NCBI GenBank assembly: GCA_013336525.1
Contig: JAAXTM010000010.1
Span: forward strand, 33,027 to 97,026
Direction: 5' to 3'
Source: Geobacteraceae bacterium
GTDB taxonomy: Bacteria > Desulfobacterota > Desulfuromonadia > Geobacterales > Pseudopelobacteraceae
DNA: 64,000 bases
Part shown: positions 43,264 through 52,103 of the stretch, in pieces
Numbering within the stretch: the first letter of the stretch is position 1
Layout of the letters: each line of letters opens with the position of its first letter
Notes under the pieces: generated by a model
Databases searched by the model: none
Told to the model about the DNA's origin: nothing
Seen by the model: the letters and a program-made list of their open reading frames with translations, nothing else
Made by a program: the position numbers and the translations under genes

Positions 43264-44121
43264 ATGAACAGGTTGTTAACAACGTTGAAAATGGTCACTT
43301 TATCAGCATTGCTGATGGGGATGACGGTAATGGCTGCCGGAGCGGCAGAAGAGCCGAAGCTGGTGCTGAGCAATACGGATTGCGTTAAATGTCACTCGGC
43401 GGCACCTGCTGCGATAGCTGCAAATGGTAGCGCACACAAAACAGAGATCGGTTGTCAGGATTGTCATAACGGCCATCCGCCTACGGTTAAAAAAATCATT
43501 CCGGCCTGTAGCCAGTGCCACAGCGACAAACCACACTACAAACTGGTTAACTGTCAGCGCTGCCACACTAATCCGCACACACCTAAAATCATCAAGCTGC
43601 CTAAAGATATTACTGCTGAGTGCCTCACCTGCCATACAAAGCAGAATGAAAAGCTGAAACAGTTCAAAAGCAAGCATTCAGCTCTTTCTTGCAGCTTCTG
43701 CCATAGTACGCATGGCAAGATTCCGCTCTGTACACAGTGCCATAAATCGCATAGTCCTGACATGCTCGTGGGCGACTGCAAGCGCTGTCACCAGGCCCAT
43801 ATGCCGAAGGTGGTAACGTATACTTCTGATACAGCAAATAGCTTGTGTGCATCATGCCACAAGCAAGCTTCTGTGCTGCATAGCAAGACCGATACCAAGC
43901 ATAATAAAGTTAGCTGTGTTGCCTGTCATAAAGACAAGCACAAAATGGTTCCATCCTGCCAGACTTGCCATGGGGCACCGCATCCGGCACGTATAATGGC
44001 GCGTTTTAACAAGTGCTCGTACTGTCACAACATCGCACACGACCTGAACCGCTGGGAGCCTGAAGCTCCTAAAAAGACCGGTGCTGCGGTAAAACAGGCT
44101 CCTAAAGCCGTTAAAAAGTAA
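43264..44121 (+). CDS. Periplasmic dodecaheme c-type cytochrome
   Basis: A 285-residue protein with a signal peptide (MVTLSALLMGMTVMAAGAAE) and twelve CXXCH motifs, from CVKCH to CSYCH, roughly one per 20 residues. Many are followed by a second His (NGHPP, KSHSP, QAHMP), fitting bis-His hemes in a compact nanowire-like carrier. There is no lipobox. Its C-terminal tail is Lys/Pro/Ala rich. ExtA of G. sulfurreducens is also reported as a periplasmic dodecaheme, so this could supply electrons to the conduit at 25-28 kb, but that is only a suggestion. It stands alone between bzaF and a dedA remnant. Confidence 0.9.
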   Translation: MNRLLTTLKMVTLSALLMGMTVMAAGAAEEPKLVLSNTDCVKCHSAAPAAIAANGSAHKTEIGCQDCHNGHPPTVKKIIPACSQCHSDKPHYKLVNCQRCHTNPHTPKIIKLPKDITAECLTCHTKQNEKLKQFKSKHSALSCSFCHSTHGKIPLCTQCHKSHSPDMLVGDCKRCHQAHMPKVVTYTSDTANSLCASCHKQASVLHSKTDTKHNKVSCVACHKDKHKMVPSCQTCHGAPHPARIMARFNKCSYCHNIAHDLNRWEPEAPKKTGAAVKQAPKAVKK

Positions 44122-44141
44122 GTACGGTAGTATATGCAAAC

Positions 44142-44179
44142 AAAAAGGGCCGGCGGATTATTCCGTCGGCCCTTTTTTG
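44142..44179 (+). terminator. Terminator after the dodecaheme cytochrome
   Basis: GGGCCGGCGGA pairs with CCGTCGGCCC around a TTATT loop, flanked by AAAAA and TTTTTT, so it could also work in reverse. Confidence 0.88.
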
Positions 44180-44292
44180 TAAGTCAGGCGAATATAAAGT
44201 ATTTCAATTTCCTCATTCACCTCCGTAAAGTCATGTAGGTTCTATAAGCCGCCGATAACTTCTCAGGCAGTTACTTTCTGGTATGACTAAAG

Positions 44293-44439
44293 ATGACTCT
44301 CGAATCGTTCGCTGCGACCTACGTGTATCCGGCACTCCTGACCGATGCATTGCCGGAAGGGGAGGCCATCGTTATCATGGCCGGAATTATGGCGCATAGC
44401 GGCTATCTCCAGCTGCCGTGGGTCATCGGGATTGCTTTC
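44293..44439 (+). pseudogene. Remnant of a dedA-type membrane protein gene
   Basis: The first 49 codons from the ATG at 44293 read like the N-terminus of a DedA-family protein (LESFAATYVYPALL, PEGEAIVIMAGIMAHSGYLQL, PWVIGIAF). The family then continues with a conserved Gly/Asp-rich membrane segment, which is missing; the frame runs into unrelated sequence and soon overlaps the opposite-strand glutaredoxin gene. It is best read as a truncated pseudogene. About 150 further residues would be needed for a functional DedA. Confidence 0.62.
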
Positions 44440-44484
44440 TCCTATCCATTTATGCTTCATCCATTCTTGCCTCTTTCCAAGTGT

Positions 44485-44982
44485 TTACTTACTATTGTTA
44501 AGATAATATTCCAGTCTTTCTGCCGAGAAGCCGGACATCCTGTTTGCACCGATGATGATCAGCGGTACGCCGCGGCCTCCAAGTTCCTTGTAGCGCTGAT
44601 TGGCACTGCTGTCTTTTTCTATGTCATATGCCACGAATGAGATGCCCTTGCTTGACATATATTTCAATGCCTTCTCGCAGTAACCGCACCAGTCAGTGAC
44701 GTAGATTTCCACGGTTCCGCTCAAACGCTCTTTTTTCGCAGTTGCTGACGATACCTGTCCAGCAGCTCTCTTGTTGTCGTGCCCCGGTGATAAAGGCTGC
44801 GGGGCAGGTGCTGGCTTAAAATCAGTGTCTTTGTAGACCTTCACATTAGTACGTTTTTTAGATGCAGGAGGAGGTGAATCTTTGAAGGTAACAGAACCAT
44901 CATCGGCGACCCATTGATACAATTCGGCCCCGGCAAGAGAAACTGAAATCAGCAAGTAAATGATGATGAACAGGGTTTTCAT
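44485..44982 (-). CDS. Periplasmic DUF4124-glutaredoxin fusion protein
   Basis: A 165-residue exported protein: a signal peptide (TLFIIIYLLISVSLAGA), a DUF4124 segment (ELYQWVADDGSVTFKDSPPP), a Lys/Pro-rich linker, and a glutaredoxin domain (VEIYVTDWCGYCEKALKYM with CGYC, GVPLIIIGANRMSGF with the cis-Pro and GF). It would be a periplasmic thiol-disulfide exchange protein, a plausible help for cytochrome c maturation given the neighbouring cytochromes. GGAGGAA precedes the ATG at 44982; the frame opens 27 codons earlier. It lies between dedA debris and cobS. Confidence 0.82.
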   Translation of the reverse strand: MKTLFIIIYLLISVSLAGAELYQWVADDGSVTFKDSPPPASKKRTNVKVYKDTDFKPAPAPQPLSPGHDNKRAAGQVSSATAKKERLSGTVEIYVTDWCGYCEKALKYMSSKGISFVAYDIEKDSSANQRYKELGGRGVPLIIIGANRMSGFSAERLEYYLNNSK

Positions 44983-45143
44983 GGGTATTTTCCTCCAGCG
45001 TGGATTGTGACAGGTTTTGATGACAACATTGCGAAATATACTGTGACACTCCGTATTACGCAATGAGTAAGATTTGTTTTAACGACCCGGTTGCGGTCAC
45101 TTTTTACTGTTCCGTACCGCGCCGCTGTGGTAATTGATGTGGT

Positions 45144-45890
45144 ATGCGCCTACTTCTGATTGCCTTCCAATTTCTGACCATCATCCCGCTACCCTTCGGC
45201 TTCCGCTGTGAAAAAGAGGATCTGGGGCGTTCTACCGCATTTTTCCCGGCTGTTGGTTTCGTAATCGGCGGGCTGTTGGTGGCATGCAACTGGTTGTTCT
45301 CTCCCTGGATCGTCAGCCAGCTTTGCGATGCCCTGCTGATAGCACTGCTGACCCTGATTACGGGCGCCTTGCACCTCGATGGTCTGGCCGATGTCTGTGA
45401 TGGTCTGGCGGCCCGTGGCGGTCGGGAGCGCTTTCTGGCGGTTATGAAGGATTCGCAGGTCGGCGCGGTCGGTGCTGTCGGACTCGTGCTTGGAATCCTG
45501 TTGAAGTGGCAGGCGTTGGTGGCGGTGCCTCCGGAACTGAAATGGCAGACGTTGCTCCTTTTCCCTGCTCTGGCCCGTTTTTGCCAGGTACTGACGATGA
45601 CCGGTGCACGCCATGCCAGGCAGGATGGGCTAGGCGCTGCTTTCGCCCAGGGAACCGGCGCGGTCCCGCTTTTCTTTGCGTTTGCTACGGTAGTCTTTGC
45701 CGCATTTTACCTGCTAGGTCCCAAAGGACTCGTGCCGCTGGTTGCGGTATGTCTGCTGACGCTTTCCGGTCGGCTGTTCTTTCAACGCAAGCTTGGCGGG
45801 TTGACGGGCGATACGATCGGCTGTATCAGCGAACTCAATGAAATTCTGGCTTTGATCGTTATTTCCGCTCTGCCGCTGATAAGATTCTGA
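45144..45890 (+). CDS. cobS: Adenosylcobinamide-GDP ribazoletransferase (cobalamin synthase)
   Basis: A 248-residue polytopic membrane protein. FQFLTIIPLPF at the start, FPAVGFVIGGLL, ALHLDGLADVCDGLAARGG, the strongest CobS signature, and MKDSQVGAVGAVGLVL are visible. It joins AdoCbi-GDP with alpha-ribazole (phosphate) at the membrane to close the nucleotide loop. No strong ribosome-binding site is seen. cobC follows 20 bp after the stop. It is separated from cobU-cobT-bzaF by about 2.1 kb of unrelated genes. Confidence 0.93.
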   Translation: MRLLLIAFQFLTIIPLPFGFRCEKEDLGRSTAFFPAVGFVIGGLLVACNWLFSPWIVSQLCDALLIALLTLITGALHLDGLADVCDGLAARGGRERFLAVMKDSQVGAVGAVGLVLGILLKWQALVAVPPELKWQTLLLFPALARFCQVLTMTGARHARQDGLGAAFAQGTGAVPLFFAFATVVFAAFYLLGPKGLVPLVAVCLLTLSGRLFFQRKLGGLTGDTIGCISELNEILALIVISALPLIRF

Positions 45891-45910
45891 AATTGACTTG
45901 GAGAAGTAAC

Positions 45911-46513
45911 ATGACACCACATACACGCATCTATCTCATACGCCATGGTCAGGTGGCCGGATACGATCAGCCCCGTTACAACGGCCAGACCGATGTGGCA
46001 CTGACCGATTATGGCATTGAACAGTATCATTGTCTCAAAGATCGTCTGGCAGATAAAAAAATATCCGCCTGTTATACAAGCGATCTGACGCGCTGTACGA
46101 CCGGTGCCGGGATCATCTGTCAGGCTTTCGACATAGAGCCGACCCCTCGTCGTGAACTGCGTGAATTGAATATCGGCGTATGGGAAGGCTTGACCTGGGA
46201 AGAGATTCGCACTAACTGGCCGGATGGCTGGCAGGCACGGCTGGCTGATCTGGTTAATTATCGGGTGCCGGAGGGAGAGAATCTGCTGGATGTTGAAGCG
46301 CGGGTTATGCCGGTTATTAATGAAGTTGTAGAGCGGCACAAAGGGCAGGAGGTGCTGTTGGTCGGGCATGGAGGGGTTAACCGCATTGTGCTGCTGAATG
46401 CCATCGGCGCGCCCCTGGCAGGAATGTTTAATATTGAGCAGAATTACGGCTGCCTGAATATCATCGACTATTATGCCGATGGCCGGGCAACGGTGAAACT
46501 ATTGAACGGGTGA
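45911..46513 (+). CDS. cobC: Alpha-ribazole phosphatase-like histidine phosphatase
   Basis: A 200-residue histidine phosphatase: YLIRHGQ with the catalytic His, YTSDLTRCTTGAGI, ELNIGVWEGLTWEEI, and LLVGHGGVNRI. The position directly behind cobS supports CobC, which removes the phosphate from alpha-ribazole phosphate or adenosylcobalamin phosphate. Without this neighbour it would be called only a phosphoglycerate-mutase-like phosphatase. ATG at 45911 follows TTGGAGAAG; the frame opens six codons earlier. Confidence 0.88.
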   Translation: MTPHTRIYLIRHGQVAGYDQPRYNGQTDVALTDYGIEQYHCLKDRLADKKISACYTSDLTRCTTGAGIICQAFDIEPTPRRELRELNIGVWEGLTWEEIRTNWPDGWQARLADLVNYRVPEGENLLDVEARVMPVINEVVERHKGQEVLLVGHGGVNRIVLLNAIGAPLAGMFNIEQNYGCLNIIDYYADGRATVKLLNG

Positions 46514-46533
46514 TCTACCGCCTGTCACGGATC

Positions 46534-46579
46534 TGACAAGAAAGGCTTGCCGTCAAATGACTGCAAGCCTTTCTTGTCA
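46534..46579. terminator. Long hairpin between cobC and the convergent chemoreceptor gene
   Basis: A perfect 17 bp inverted repeat, TGACAAGAAAGGCTTGC with GCAAGCCTTTCTTGTCA, and a 12 nt loop. It lies 21 bp beyond cobC and 28 bp before the end of the opposite gene; it has no strict T run but is a strong candidate for bidirectional termination. Confidence 0.7.
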
Positions 46580-46606
46580 GGTGTTAGAACTACCGGTTTA
46601 TTCGTC

Positions 46607-49021
46607 TTAAAGCTTGAACCATTTTGCGGTGTCATTCAGGCCTGAAGCGGTATTAGCAAGGTTTTCAGATGATTTCTTTACATCAACAAACGCGTTCTTG
46701 ATCTGCTTGGCAACTTCGGCAATTGTATTCATTCCATTCGAAATATCGTCCGATGTTGATGACTGCTCCTGAGCTGCAACAGCAATTCTGTCCACCATCT
46801 CAGAGATCTTGTCCATATTTTCAACAAGCTCGTCGATTGAGGAAACAGATTCATTGACAATATTTACCACCCTGTCAACCGAGGAACTTTCTTCCTGAAT
46901 GAGTTTTACCGCCCGATCTACCCCAAAACGCATCGAATCTACGCTGGTTACAATATCCTCGGTTGCTTCAGCGGTCCTTGCAGCGAGTTTTCTTACCTCA
47001 TCGGCAACAACTGCAAAACCGCGCCCCTGTTCACCGGCCCGAGCCGCTTCGATTGCGGCGTTTAGTGCCAGCAGGTTGGTTTGGTCTGCGATGTCATTGA
47101 TTAATAAGACGATACCGGTAATTTCCTGAGACTGCGTTCCTAATTTTTCAACTTCCCTTGCGGAATTCTTGATGGTCTCGGCAAATATGCAGAGTTCGTT
47201 GACGGCGGTATGCATTTTTGTGCGGCCTGTATTAGCCGCTTTACGCATGGCCGCAGCGGTGACTGCCGTGGTGCTGGCGTTGTCAGAAACATCGTTGATA
47301 GTTTGTGACATTTCCGTCATGGCTTCCGCTGACTGTTCTATTCGTCCGGTCTGCTCATCGGTGCCTTTTTCAAGAGATGTAGCGGTTAAAGATAGCTGGT
47401 CTGAGCTTATTGCCAGGTTGTCCGTTGCCAGACCGATCTTTTTGGCTATCCCCTGGAGGCTGATTACCATGCCTGCCATTGCACTCTGAACCTGGCCGAT
47501 CTCGTCATTTCTTTCTGTAGATATGGAACAGTTCAGGTTGCCGGAAGCGATTGACTCTGCAGCAGTGATGAGGTCGGAGAGCGGTGATGAAATAGCACGA
47601 TATATCCAGATGCCAAAGCAGAGCCCCAGGAAAATTGCGCTGAACCCAATCAACCCGGTCAGGAACAGGCTTTTACGTATCATCCCGTTTACTTCCGAGA
47701 TTGATTTTTCCTGTTCTCCCTGCGCAACACTCGATGTCTGTCGGCTTTTTTGTGCTTGCTGTGCGACTATGTTACGAAGCTTGGCTGATTCCTGTGCTGC
47801 GATTTCCTGCATCGCCAGTCTGCTTTTCAGCTTTGGCACAATGCCGTCCTTGGTTGTAAGGCTGGCATATACACCATTCAGCGCCGATAGCGCTTTGTTC
47901 AATACAGCGAGTTCTTTTGCAGCGCCGAGTTTTTTGAAAAGCTTTTGCAGCTCCGCCTCTGCTTTGTGGATTTTGGCATATTGCGCCCCAATGGTCGTCA
48001 GGGTTGAATCGATCTCCTTTTCGGTGGTCGCCGTGAACAGTCTGGTGACAAGTCCATCAACCGACGCTCCGTACGCGAGCAGCTCTGAGTTGCTTGCGAG
48101 GGCGTTTACGGTGAGGCTCGATTGCACAAATGAATTCCCGTTTTTCCCGGTTATTTCTCCGATCTTTTCGTTGACTGTATCGATCTCGTTTTCAAAAGAT
48201 CCGATGATGGCATCCATTTTATCCGCTAACTCGGCAATCATAGCGTCTGCTTTGCTATTCCCCGCTATTCGCAAGGCAAAGTATTCGTCCACCTTTGTTG
48301 AAAGGTTCGTTACTTCGGCCTTCATTTTCTGGTTGCTGCGCACATTTCCATTCTGCAACAGTCTGTCAATATGAGACTTTGCTTCATTTTTGTAACTCTT
48401 GGCGTTGCCTTGTTGTGCTTGAAGGCAGAGAACCATTGTGTCTTTAAGCTGTGCCTTGGATATTTCTAGCCCGGTAAGTCTGTCGGAAAGGGAGTTTCTG
48501 CCTTCTACAAATGTAACGTATGTAGCGGAGCGTGAGGTTTGCAGAGCCTTAACCAGACCGTCGAGTTCTCTGAGTTTAGTGATGGTTTCATTCAAATGTT
48601 GAGTTATCGTTTTCGCTGCATTGCCGGCTTCTTCCTGTGATGCAATGCTTGCTGTTACCGTTTCGACAAGCCGGTTAAAAATAGCCTCCAGCTCTGAATG
48701 GGTATTGTAGCTTTCACGGGACATGGATTCAATTGTGGCTTGAGTCTTTTTTACGGATTCAAGTGATTTTGTTGCATCGGTCCGAGCTTCATCAAGCTCT
48801 TTCTTGTTTCGCGTAGCACTGATTTTTACCAGATCGGCGGTGGCAGCCTGAATAGATCGTTCATATTCCAGTGTTCTAAGTTGGAACGGTGTACTTTTTT
48901 CAGTAAGATAGGCCAGCTTTCCCTTGATAAAGGTCATACTTACGTAACTGGTCGCGGAAATTGCTATTGCAATGCCGGCGACAATCGCAACATTCAAAAA
49001 AAGCTTGGTTTTAATCTTCAT
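46607..49021 (-). CDS. Methyl-accepting chemotaxis protein, paralogue
   Basis: An 804-residue chemoreceptor with the same layout as the one at 36743: [10 protein letters not shown] start, first membrane helix, [16 protein letters not shown] motif ([11 protein letters not shown] in the other), an approximately 420-residue periplasmic helical region, second helix ([18 protein letters not shown]), HAMP, and the tip [22 protein letters not shown]. The periplasmic parts share only scattered identity, so the ligands probably differ. No binding-protein gene accompanies it. AGGAG precedes the ATG at 49021. A good promoter match lies about 110 bp upstream. Confidence 0.92.
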   Translation of the reverse strand: MKIKTKLFLNVAIVAGIAIAISATSYVSMTFIKGKLAYLTEKSTPFQLRTLEYERSIQAATADLVKISATRNKKELDEARTDATKSLESVKKTQATIESMSRESYNTHSELEAIFNRLVETVTASIASQEEAGNAAKTITQHLNETITKLRELDGLVKALQTSRSATYVTFVEGRNSLSDRLTGLEISKAQLKDTMVLCLQAQQGNAKSYKNEAKSHIDRLLQNGNVRSNQKMKAEVTNLSTKVDEYFALRIAGNSKADAMIAELADKMDAIIGSFENEIDTVNEKIGEITGKNGNSFVQSSLTVNALASNSELLAYGASVDGLVTRLFTATTEKEIDSTLTTIGAQYAKIHKAEAELQKLFKKLGAAKELAVLNKALSALNGVYASLTTKDGIVPKLKSRLAMQEIAAQESAKLRNIVAQQAQKSRQTSSVAQGEQEKSISEVNGMIRKSLFLTGLIGFSAIFLGLCFGIWIYRAISSPLSDLITAAESIASGNLNCSISTERNDEIGQVQSAMAGMVISLQGIAKKIGLATDNLAISSDQLSLTATSLEKGTDEQTGRIEQSAEAMTEMSQTINDVSDNASTTAVTAAAMRKAANTGRTKMHTAVNELCIFAETIKNSAREVEKLGTQSQEITGIVLLINDIADQTNLLALNAAIEAARAGEQGRGFAVVADEVRKLAARTAEATEDIVTSVDSMRFGVDRAVKLIQEESSSVDRVVNIVNESVSSIDELVENMDKISEMVDRIAVAAQEQSSTSDDISNGMNTIAEVAKQIKNAFVDVKKSSENLANTASGLNDTAKWFKL

Positions 49022-49128
49022 AGTTTATTCACTCCTTCAGCAAAGGCAATGCTTCCATCTTACACAAGTAATCCGTAGCCACTCCCGCTCATTTATGAAA
49101 AGCGGTTTTATTTTTTAATTCACGAATA

Positions 49129-49157
49129 CATATAATTCAATTCATGGATTATATCAA
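49129..49157 (-). promoter_or_regulatory. Sigma-70-type promoter for the chemoreceptor at 46607
   Basis: On the minus strand TTGATA (49157-49152), 17 bp, TATATG (49134-49129). It lies about 108 bp before the ATG. No flagellar sigma-28 pattern (TAAA-N15-GCCGATAA) was seen in this region. Confidence 0.5.
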
Positions 49158-49286
49158 CTTTTTCCGGTAAAAAAATGCAGCACAAACTGGTATTTGCGTT
49201 TCAACTGGGTTAGTATATCATATTTTACATTCAACACATCTTGCTGACACGTTCATGATGCGGTGTCTTCAACACGGACTGCTAAA

Positions 49287-50078
49287 ATGTCTCCTCATTC
49301 CAATATAAGTGATTACAGCCGCTACTTCTGTCTGAGGCAGAAGGTATATCTCGTCAATATGTCAGCGGAGCGCAACACTGAAATATACGAGTCGCTGAGT
49401 GGTGTGGTCACCTTCAGCGGCGTGGATTCACTCGAACTCATGATTACACATGGTGGTTGTGGTAGCACAAATGACAATGAGGCTGGAGCTGCTGTCTACA
49501 AGCTGACAAGCGAGGCCCTGGGGAGCGGCATCCAGGTCCTTGCCGACCTGGTCGGTGTCGTTACAGGCAACATCTTCAGGTTCCGCATGCACGGGGCATT
49601 GGAGATGTTCCAGCGCCGTAGTGTTCCCCGTGTTGACCTTTCTGCACGAATCTTTCATGTTTGTGGTAATTTCCCGCTGGCATCTTTTAAAAAGGAATGG
49701 CAGCGTATCATGGAACGTTTAAGCAATAATGCCGTACCGCCAGGCCTTGTCCTGCAGGAGACCGAGATTAATCTGAGCGCTGGCGGTATCGGTCTTACCG
49801 TTGATTTGAAAAGTCGTCCCACGCCACTCTCAATGTTTTTTGTCGCACTGGATGAAGGTCTGCCGTTCTGCGCCCTGGCGGAGACCGCATGGGAACAGGT
49901 AGCTGATGAAAAGCTACGCTGCGGGTTTCGCTTTATTCATATTCTTAAGACGGATCAGGAACGCATCAACAGCTGTGTCAGCGAATTGATGCGGAAAAGT
50001 GGCGGGGCCCATATGGACTACAAACGCAATTGGGTGCTTGTGGACAAGATGGTTGTGGATGAGCGTAAAGCTGGATAA
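49287..50078 (+). CDS. PilZ-domain-like c-di-GMP receptor candidate
   Basis: A 263-residue soluble protein. The C-terminal half fits PilZ: FQRRSVPRVDLSARIF resembles RxxxR followed by a strand, EINLSAGGIGLTV has the (D/N)xSxxG motif, and RCGFRFIHI fits a later strand. The N-terminal about 110 residues (KVYLVNMSAERNTEIYESL, LSGVVTFSGVDS, VLADLVGVVTGNIFRF) resemble a YcgR-like flagellar-brake N-domain. This gives a YcgR-type architecture, normally linked to motility. ATG at 49287 or GTG at 49263 could be the start; neither has a clear ribosome-binding site. It lies next to a chemoreceptor gene but on the other strand. Confidence 0.65.
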   Translation: MSPHSNISDYSRYFCLRQKVYLVNMSAERNTEIYESLSGVVTFSGVDSLELMITHGGCGSTNDNEAGAAVYKLTSEALGSGIQVLADLVGVVTGNIFRFRMHGALEMFQRRSVPRVDLSARIFHVCGNFPLASFKKEWQRIMERLSNNAVPPGLVLQETEINLSAGGIGLTVDLKSRPTPLSMFFVALDEGLPFCALAETAWEQVADEKLRCGFRFIHILKTDQERINSCVSELMRKSGGAHMDYKRNWVLVDKMVVDERKAG

Positions 50079-50087
50079 GAACTTCTG

Positions 50088-50795
50088 CTATTTCATAAAA
50101 AATCTGAGCGCTCTTGCTACCATGCCGAAGAGGTCTGGGTCTGCACTTCTTAACGTGCCGCCGAACAGGTCAAAACTCGAACTTTCCGTATAAATTCCGC
50201 CCGAAGAGTCTTGATCCAAGTTTTTACGCTTTTCACGCTCTAGTTCACGCTCCTTAATTTGTTTTTGTTGTTCCTCCCTTTCCTGCTGCAGGAGCTTGCC
50301 CCCAGCTTTCATCCATTCAAAAAGGTATCTCAGCTCTCCGCCGTCAAGCCAGATGCCGTGATCTTTGCAGCGGTCGACAATGACACCGCTATTTGTCCCG
50401 AAGTTGACCCGGTTCATGATTCTACTGCAAATCGGGCATTTAATGTAAAAGGAACTAAACTCGTTGGCTCTCATTGGGACTTTGATGGAATCCAGTTGGC
50501 TTTTGTTGACCGTGAATACATTGGCAACCGTTGCTTCCAGAAGCGCTTCAAGTTCATTGGGGTCAAAGAAAAACCCCAGGCATTCATCACACCTTTCGAC
50601 GAAAAATTTGCCATGTATGTTCAGATCAATAGTTCTCAGTCGTATGTTGCAGCGTGGGCAGGTTCGGTCCGATTCAATTTCATGGGTTGTGTAGTAATGA
50701 ACCCCTTTAAGGTCGGTGTCATTTCGGCTGCCGCAATAACCGCATTTTATGGAGTCTTGCGGAAGGGGGGCCGAACAATTGGTACAATTTGCCAC
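50088..50795 (-). CDS. Zinc-ribbon protein paired with the SPFH protein
   Basis: A 235-residue soluble protein with four zinc-ribbon-like sites: CTNCSAPL...CGYC, CPRCNIRL...CDECLG, CPICSRIM, and RCKDHGIWLDGGEL, the last three in the pattern of TFIIB-type zinc ribbons (zf-TFIIB). A charged Gln/Glu/Lys-rich helix (QEREEQQKQIKERELEREKRK) and a Ser-rich tail follow. The start is GTG at 50795 with GGAGG before it. It follows the SPFH gene by 28 bp. Function is unknown; it may be a partner of the membrane-surface SPFH protein. Confidence 0.75.
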   Translation of the reverse strand: MANCTNCSAPLPQDSIKCGYCGSRNDTDLKGVHYYTTHEIESDRTCPRCNIRLRTIDLNIHGKFFVERCDECLGFFFDPNELEALLEATVANVFTVNKSQLDSIKVPMRANEFSSFYIKCPICSRIMNRVNFGTNSGVIVDRCKDHGIWLDGGELRYLFEWMKAGGKLLQQEREEQQKQIKERELEREKRKNLDQDSSGGIYTESSSFDLFGGTLRSADPDLFGMVARALRFFMK

Positions 50796-50823
50796 GGTGC
50801 CTCCATTTGCACATATAGAACAA

Positions 50824-51930
50824 TTATAAAGGTAGGGGTGGTGGTGAAACCTGCAGTGGTTTTTTTAGCTCATCGAACGATCCGGCTTTTTCCCATGTGG
50901 TCATCCCCTGCTTCCATAGCAGGGTCTCTTTGGATATTGTTCCAGTTGTTATGTGACCAATTATCGTATGCAAGTCAAACGGGCCTGTTTTCACACCATT
51001 ATCACCCACATAATAACTGCTCTCTGATTCTTCTTGTGGTAAAGGTGGCGGAATGAGTGGTGCCGACTCCTGTGTGGTGGCCATCATTTTGCCAAACTGG
51101 TTTGCCATCGCAAACCCCATTCCCATTCCTACTCCTGCCGAAGCGTCGCCACCCGGATTTTTTGCTGCGGCTTCCATGGCATTTGCTGCCTGAAATTTTG
51201 CAAAGTTATCCAGGTTGCCAACAATTCCCATGCTGCTCTTTTTGTCCAGCGCTTCTTCAACATCCAGTGGCAGCGATATGTTCTCTATCAGAATCTTTGT
51301 GATTTCAAGTCCGTATTCCATAAATTCAGAGGCAATGTTCTTCGCCAGTAAATCCGATAGTTCATTGTAGTTAGCCGCCATATCAAGAAGAGGAATATTG
51401 CTTTCTCCAAGTGTATCGGCGAATCTGCTGACAATCAGATTCCTCAGCTGCTCAGAAATATCGTCGAGCGTGAAATGTCCACCGGTCCCGACGATTTCTT
51501 TGATGAATATTGCCGGATCGTATACACGCACAACATAAGTTCCGAATGATCTGATGCGTACCGGACCGAACTCTTGGTCACGGAGTATGAGCGGATTTTT
51601 TGTCCCCCACTTGAGGTTGGTGAAATTTCGCATGTTGATGAAATATACTTCGGCTTTGAAGGGGCTGTGAAAACCATATTTCCAACCCATTAGGGTTGTA
51701 ATGACAGGAAGGTTCTTGGTAGTCAGGCTATACTGACCGGTGGTAAATACATCAGCAATCTTGCCCCTGTCGACGAAAACTGCGGCCTGTGACTGCCGTA
51801 CTATAAGTTGCGCACCATACTTGATCTCGTTGTCGAACCTTGGAAATCTCCAAACCATAGTATCACTCGAATCATCAGTCCATTCGATAATGTCCAGTAA
51901 TTCGGCTGCGGCTTTTTCCCATAACGTCAT
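50824..51930 (-). CDS. SPFH/virion-core-like protein with C-terminal GYF_2 domain
   Basis: A 368-residue protein without signal peptide. Residues about 20-240 fit the YdjI/virion core SPFH family (GAQLIVRQSQAAVFVDRGKI, VYFINMRNFTNLKWGT, GTYVVRVYDPAIFIKEIVG). A Gly/Met/Ala-rich segment (DASAGVGMGMGFAMANQFG) follows, then a Pro-rich linker and a GYF_2/DUF4339 domain (YYVGDNGVKTGPFDLHTII, LLWKQGMTTWEKAG) ending PPPLPL. In B. subtilis a YdjI relative works with PspA-type membrane-stress proteins; no PspA gene is here. Start ATG at 51930 after GGGGAA. Confidence 0.83.
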   Translation of the reverse strand: MTLWEKAAAELLDIIEWTDDSSDTMVWRFPRFDNEIKYGAQLIVRQSQAAVFVDRGKIADVFTTGQYSLTTKNLPVITTLMGWKYGFHSPFKAEVYFINMRNFTNLKWGTKNPLILRDQEFGPVRIRSFGTYVVRVYDPAIFIKEIVGTGGHFTLDDISEQLRNLIVSRFADTLGESNIPLLDMAANYNELSDLLAKNIASEFMEYGLEITKILIENISLPLDVEEALDKKSSMGIVGNLDNFAKFQAANAMEAAAKNPGGDASAGVGMGMGFAMANQFGKMMATTQESAPLIPPPLPQEESESSYYVGDNGVKTGPFDLHTIIGHITTGTISKETLLWKQGMTTWEKAGSFDELKKPLQVSPPPLPL

Positions 51931-52103
51931 GGTATTCCCCCTGTTTGAAGTTCATGTTGAAATCCATCTACACCGCTACCAAGTCCCATGTCACCATACT
52001 TTTGGCATGAGATCAAGCAGGAATATACTTGTTAATGCCAGGGGATCATTTTACTATGTTCCAAAGAAAAAACAATGAAAGATGGAAAAGAGGTAATCTA
52101 TCG

